Below the pieces are notes generated by a model. That model was not told where the DNA came from and did no database searches. It was given only the letters and a program-made list of their open reading frames with translations. The position numbers and the translations under genes are program-made. From Amycolatopsis sp. DSM 110486 (GTDB lineage: Bacteria > Actinomycetota > Actinomycetes > Mycobacteriales > Pseudonocardiaceae), in assembly GCF_019468465.1 (NCBI RefSeq), contig NZ_CP080519.1:8983001-9047000 (forward strand): a stretch of DNA of 64,000 nucleotides, written 5' to 3'. Positions 61,054 through 64,000 of the stretch are shown one piece after another (position 1 is the stretch's first letter; each line of letters starts with the position of its first letter).

Positions 61054-61463
61054 GCGCGCGCGACGCCGTCGACGAGGCCAACGCGGCGATCGGCGCGGCG
61101 GTGTCCACGTGCACGTTGCCGGCCGACGACGAGACGGTGCTGCTCGACGTCCAGTACGAGCTGCTGGAACTGGCCGACGCGCTTGCCGCCGGCGTACCGG
61201 TGCCCGAGCTGCCCCGGTTGTGGCGGGCGGCTCGGGACCTCGGTCCTGTGGTGGTGCCGCGCGGGTTCGAGGTGCTCGGCGGGCTGAGTGCCGCGGCCGG
61301 GCTGCTGAAACTCGCGCGGGCGGTGGCGCGGCGGGCGGCGCGGGAAGCCCCGGCCGACGCGGTGGTGGTGCTCGACCGCTTGGGTGACGTCCTCCTGGCG
61401 ATCGCGTTCCGCGCGGAAGAGCGCGAACGCTCACTCGGGTACGCGGGATCGTGTGCCGACTAG
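61050..61463 (+). CDS. Short PduO/MMAB-like corrinoid adenosyltransferase-type protein
   Basis: 137 residues resembling the C-terminal two thirds of PduO-type ATP:cob(I)alamin adenosyltransferases: VDEANAAIGAAVS, LLDVQYELLELADALA, then LARAVARRAAREAP (family: ARTVARRAERE) and a closing helical segment. The usual N-terminal ATP-binding part (TRTGDDGTT ...) is absent, and LPGG in the second half is altered to VPRGFEVLGG. It overlaps the permease by 4 bp (GTGA). Its place beside a B12-dependent mutase supports a cofactor role, but catalysis is doubtful with the ATP loop missing. It may be an accessory or partner protein. Confidence 0.65.
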   Translation: MSARDAVDEANAAIGAAVSTCTLPADDETVLLDVQYELLELADALAAGVPVPELPRLWRAARDLGPVVVPRGFEVLGGLSAAAGLLKLARAVARRAAREAPADAVVVLDRLGDVLLAIAFRAEERERSLGYAGSCAD

Positions 61464-61465
61464 TG

Positions 61466-61476
61466 TGGTCATACCA
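61466..61476. promoter_or_regulatory. FadR/LldR-type operator TGGTCATACCA (copy 3)
   Basis: An 11-bp palindrome differing from copies 1 and 2 only at one central position. It lies immediately upstream of the -35 element of the riboswitch promoter. A GTCATA half repeat follows 17 bp later (61485-61490), reaching the -35 box. Confidence 0.75.
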
Positions 61477-61490
61477 ACAAAGAGGTCATA

Positions 61491-61520
61491 TTGACACTGG
61501 CTGCGAGCTCCGATTACCTT
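61491..61520 (+). promoter_or_regulatory. Promoter of the riboswitch-regulator transcript
   Basis: TTGACA (61491-61496), an 18-bp spacer and TACCTT (61515-61520) form a good vegetative-type promoter. It lies directly after operator copy 3 and just before the cobalamin riboswitch, so transcription would begin near 61527. Confidence 0.65.
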
Positions 61521-61526
61521 GAGTGA

Positions 61527-61640
61527 GCACTACGCGGTGCAGAGGAACTCCGGTGAGATTCCGGGCCGGTCGCGCCACTGTGATCGGACCCCGCCCGGCG
61601 GGGTTCGCAGGCAGACCCTCTCGCCGCGTCCATCCTTGAG
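61527..61640 (+). promoter_or_regulatory. Cobalamin riboswitch
   Basis: Adenosylcobalamin-sensing leader RNA. Conserved elements appear in order and spacing: a GAGGAACTCCGGTGAGATTC segment (61542-61561), the B12 box as GCGCCACTGTGATCGG (61572-61587), a P4-P5-type hairpin (CCCCG...CGGGG, about 61589-61603) and the CAGGCAGACCC segment (61608-61618) typical of actinobacterial versions. A GGGTC/GAACCC-containing region and AGGAGG follow. The usual mode is repression when B12 is bound. It precedes an 18-codon ORF and a FadR-type regulator, an unusual target. End coordinates are approximate. Confidence 0.88.
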
Positions 61641-61666
61641 CGGGTCGCACGAACCCGAGGAGGAGC

Positions 61667-61723
61667 GTGACCACCGTGATACCCGGAACGATGCCGGAAA
61701 CGACGCCGAGGAACCGGTCATGA
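61667..61723 (+). CDS. 18-residue upstream ORF, possible leader peptide or cbtB remnant
   Basis: GTG 61667 follows GAGGAGGAG closely and encodes MTTVIPGTMPETTPRNRS. Its TGA (61721-61723) overlaps the regulator's ATG (61720) as ATGA, so translation of the regulator would be coupled to it. The start resembles the N-terminus of CbtB-type cobalt-transport proteins, which often follow cobalamin riboswitches in actinobacteria. It may therefore be the truncated beginning of such a gene, or an evolved leader peptide. Confidence 0.5.
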   Translation: MTTVIPGTMPETTPRNRS

Positions 61724-62448
61724 CGACCGAGGCGGCCTGGGAGCCGGTGCGCCGCGTGCGGATGCACGAACAGGTGCTGGCGCAGATCGAGGAGAAGATC
61801 CTCGACGGCAGCCTGCGCGCGGGGGAGAAGCTCCCCAGCGAACGCGAGCTCGTGAGCGCGCTGGGGGTGAGCCGGACCAGCGTCCGCGAGGCCCTGCGCG
61901 CGCTCGAAGCCATGGGGATCATCGAGGCCCGCACGGGTTCGGGCGCCGACGCGGGTTCGGTCGTCACCGCGCGGTCGACCCCGGCGCTGACCAACCTGCT
62001 GCGGCTGCACCTCGCGCTCGCGCGGATCAGCCTGGCCGATCTGGTCGAGACGCGCGTGCAGCTCGAACGCAACGCGGCCCGGGGCGCGGCGGCGACCCGC
62101 ACCCCCGAGGACGTGGCCCGGCTCGCCGAGCTGGTCGAGGGCATGCGCGCGGCGGACCAGGAGTACCAGCAGTTCAACGCGCTGGACACCGAGTTCCACG
62201 TGAGCATCGCCCGGATCTCGGGCAACGCGCTGGCCACCGACCTCATGCAGGCGCTGCGGGGAGCCGTCGAGTCGGAGATGGCGGCGGCGTTCGCGCGCCT
62301 GCCGGACTGGCGGGCGGTCGCGGCCGACCTGGTGACCGAGCACGAGGAGATCCTGCGCGCCATCGAGGCGGGCGACGGGGATCGCGCGGCCGAGCTCGTG
62401 GCCGAGCACATCACGCGCTTCTACACCGACCGCGTGCTCAACCCCTGA
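61720..62448 (+). CDS. FadR-like GntR-family (FCD) regulator 2, under a cobalamin riboswitch
   Basis: 242 residues. Winged helix at about 12-75 (GEKLPSERELVSALGVSRTS; VREALRALEAMGIIEARTG) and an FCD domain at about 90-235 with the usual Asp/His ligand positions (ALDTEFHVSIARISGNALAT; EHEEILRAIEAGDGDRAAEL). The ATG overlaps the upstream 18-codon ORF. The TGGTCATACCA operator just upstream of its promoter suggests autoregulation. The same operator in the mutase promoter suggests control of hcmB-hcl-meaB-hcmA, so B12 status would set the amount of this regulator. Confidence 0.88.
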   Translation: MTTEAAWEPVRRVRMHEQVLAQIEEKILDGSLRAGEKLPSERELVSALGVSRTSVREALRALEAMGIIEARTGSGADAGSVVTARSTPALTNLLRLHLALARISLADLVETRVQLERNAARGAAATRTPEDVARLAELVEGMRAADQEYQQFNALDTEFHVSIARISGNALATDLMQALRGAVESEMAAAFARLPDWRAVAADLVTEHEEILRAIEAGDGDRAAELVAEHITRFYTDRVLNP

Positions 62449-62603
62449 TCGCGCGGCGGCAGCCGGCGCGGTCCACGTCGTACGTCACCTGAGCCCACCG
62501 GCTCGCCGAACGGGGGCGGGCCAGGGCGTCGGCAGTCACCTGCTCCAGCTCGTGCCGATCGCACCGAGGTCCGATTCACGCTGCCGCGGTGCGCGGCATC
62601 GAC

Positions 62604-62609
62604 TAGACT
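62604..62609 (+). promoter_or_regulatory. Putative -10 element for the solute-binding protein gene
   Basis: TAGACT lies 36 nt before ATG 62646, leaving a leader with GGGAGGAG ribosome site. A TTCCC/GGGA pairing in the leader could mask that site. No -35 box is convincing. Confidence 0.45.
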
Positions 62610-62645
62610 CATTTGCCTCCTTTTCCCGAGAGGGAGGAGTCGGTG

Positions 62646-64000
62646 ATGAGCGACTTCCCCAATTCACTGCACAGCAGGCGGGACGTGTTGCGTGCGGCGG
62701 CGGCCGTCACGCTCGGTTCGGTGGCACTGGGCGCCTGCGCCTCCGAGGAGGACACCGGGGAAACCGCCGGTGGCCAGGCCCCGCAGGAGACCTTCAGTGA
62801 ACCGTCCACAAAGCTCTCCGGTGACCTGAAAATCCTTCTCTGGAGCCACTTCGTGCCGAACCACGACGTGTGGTTCGACCGGTTCGCGCGGGACTGGGGT
62901 TCCCGGGTCGGTGTCAACGTGACCGTCGACCACATCGACCAGGCGCAGATTCCCACCCGGATCGCGGCCGAGATCCAGGCTCGCCAGGGCCACGACCTCA
63001 TTCAGTACATCGCGACGCTGTCGCAGTTCGAGCCGAGCGTGCTCGACCAGCGGGATCTGGTCAGCGAAGCGACCGGGCGCTGGGGACGGCAACTCCCGCT
63101 GTGCGAGAAGTCCAGCCTCAACCCCGCCACCGGCAAGTTCTACGCGTACTCGCCGGGCTGGGTACCCGACCCGGGCAACTACCGCAGGTCGCTGTGGGAG
63201 GCCGTCGGCATGCCGAACGGCCCCACCACGTGGGACGAGCTCCTCACGGGCGCGGCGCAGATCAAGAACAGCAAGAGTGTCCCGCTCGGCCTCGGCATGT
63301 CCCAGGAGATCGACTCCAACATGGTGCTGCGAGCCCTGATGTGGTCCTTCGGGGCGTCCGAGCAGGATGCGAACGAGCGCGTCACGATCAACTCGCCGGA
63401 AACGATCGCTGCCGTGGAGTACATGACGAAGCTCTACCAGCAGGCGATGACGCCCGAGGTGTTCTCCTGGAACGCCGCGAGCAACAACCAGGGCCTCGTC
63501 GCCGGCAAGATGTCCTACATCGTCAACTCGATCTCCGCCTGGCGGACCGCCGCCGGGTCGAACCCGACCGTCGCCGACGACACGTTCTTCGTCCCGGCAC
63601 TGCGCGGACCGGAGACCGCGCTGGCCGCGCAGCACGTTCTGTACAACTGGATCATCCCGCAGCACGCCACCGGGATTCCGGCGGCGAAGGAGTTCCTGCT
63701 CCACTACACCGCCAACTTCGCCTCGGCGACCTACCAGTCGAAGTTGTACGACTTCTCCGCCTGGTCCAAGCTGACCCCCGAGCTGCCGAACTGGCTCGCG
63801 AACGACCCGTTCGGCTCCCGGCCGCCGGACAAACTGAAGCTCCTCGCCGACGCCATCCCGTGGAGCGCCAACATCGGTCATCCGGGGCCGGCCAGCACGG
63901 CCATCGGAGAGGTGTTCAGCACCTTCATCATCCCCAATATGTTCGCCAGGGCGGTACGCGGCGAAGCCACCCCGCAACAATCAGTCGCCGAGGCGGAGGG
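62646..64000 (+). CDS. ABC transporter extracellular solute-binding lipoprotein, Tat-type signal (partial at window edge)
   Basis: At least 451 residues of a family-1 (sugar-type) solute-binding protein; the end is beyond the window. The N-terminus has a twin-arginine SRRDVLRAAAA and a lipobox ALGAC, so it is probably exported folded and lipid-anchored. Later blocks are typical of the MalE/UgpB type (LKILLWSHFVPNHDVW; IAAEIQARQGHDLIQY; TTWDELLTGAAQI; AAQHVLYNWIIPQHATG). The ligand is unknown. Permease and ATPase genes probably follow. It lies 197 bp after the FadR2 gene and has its own promoter. Confidence 0.9.
   Translation, partial: MSDFPNSLHSRRDVLRAAAAVTLGSVALGACASEEDTGETAGGQAPQETFSEPSTKLSGDLKILLWSHFVPNHDVWFDRFARDWGSRVGVNVTVDHIDQAQIPTRIAAEIQARQGHDLIQYIATLSQFEPSVLDQRDLVSEATGRWGRQLPLCEKSSLNPATGKFYAYSPGWVPDPGNYRRSLWEAVGMPNGPTTWDELLTGAAQIKNSKSVPLGLGMSQEIDSNMVLRALMWSFGASEQDANERVTINSPETIAAVEYMTKLYQQAMTPEVFSWNAASNNQGLVAGKMSYIVNSISAWRTAAGSNPTVADDTFFVPALRGPETALAAQHVLYNWIIPQHATGIPAAKEFLLHYTANFASATYQSKLYDFSAWSKLTPELPNWLANDPFGSRPPDKLKLLADAIPWSANIGHPGPASTAIGEVFSTFIIPNMFARAVRGEATPQQSVAEAE

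Overview
This is high-GC actinomycete chromosome, most likely Pseudonocardiaceae of the Amycolatopsis type. Evidence: about 70% G+C, frequent GTG starts, 1-4 bp gene overlaps (ATGA/GTGA), apparently leaderless promoters, and typical actinobacterial families (DUF4235, DUF6328, SigE-type and ECF42 sigma factors, the cobalamin-dependent mutase chaperone MeaB). No rRNA, tRNA, CRISPR array, insertion sequence or phage gene was seen. Most of the window is accessory catabolic and regulatory DNA.

Layout. 0-5.7 kb: a partial M19 dipeptidase, an IclR regulator abutting a hyuB remnant (deletion scar), small membrane and stress-type proteins, a VOC protein, an SDR, and poorly coding DNA. 6-15.7 kb: two flavin monooxygenases, a FUSC-type exporter, an esterase, a DUF2867-deazaflavin reductase fusion, and an XRE regulator divergent from an MFS exporter. 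15.7-22.5 kb: a divergent locus for the lower protocatechuate/gallate 4,5-cleavage pathway. One arm is GntR-ligK-galD; the other is MFS-DUF1932 dehydrogenase-ligJ-ligI. A palindrome lies between them, and no ring-cleavage dioxygenase is present. 22.5-27.9 kb: a LacI-controlled sugar-acid locus (MFS, rhamnonate-dehydratase-like enzyme, GH13 glucosidase) with overlapping operators. 28-50 kb: transporters, regulators, MsrA, an ECF42/DGPF pair, two decayed genes (DUF3159 and an M20 peptidase), a SigE/anti-sigma pair, a TetR operon with a large palindrome over its promoter, a signal peptidase and an unusual P450.

50-62.5 kb is the most notable part: an adenosylcobalamin-dependent mutase locus. hcmB-hcl-meaB-hcmA encodes a mutase with the Ile/Asp/Gln substrate-pocket signature of 2-hydroxyisobutyryl-CoA mutase, its CoA ligase and its G-protein chaperone. 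It is followed by a lactate-permease-type importer and a short PduO-like (corrinoid adenosyltransferase) protein. A cobalamin riboswitch then precedes an 18-codon ORF that overlaps a FadR-type regulator. Divergent to hcmB is a probable operon of a 3-hydroxyisobutyryl-CoA-hydrolase-like enzyme, a second FadR-type regulator, a cyclase-family hydrolase and a ThDP enzyme. Near-identical TGGTCA(G/T)ACCA operators sit upstream of three transcription units here. This suggests one regulon responding to both substrate and cobalamin. The window ends inside a Tat-lipoprotein solute-binding protein.
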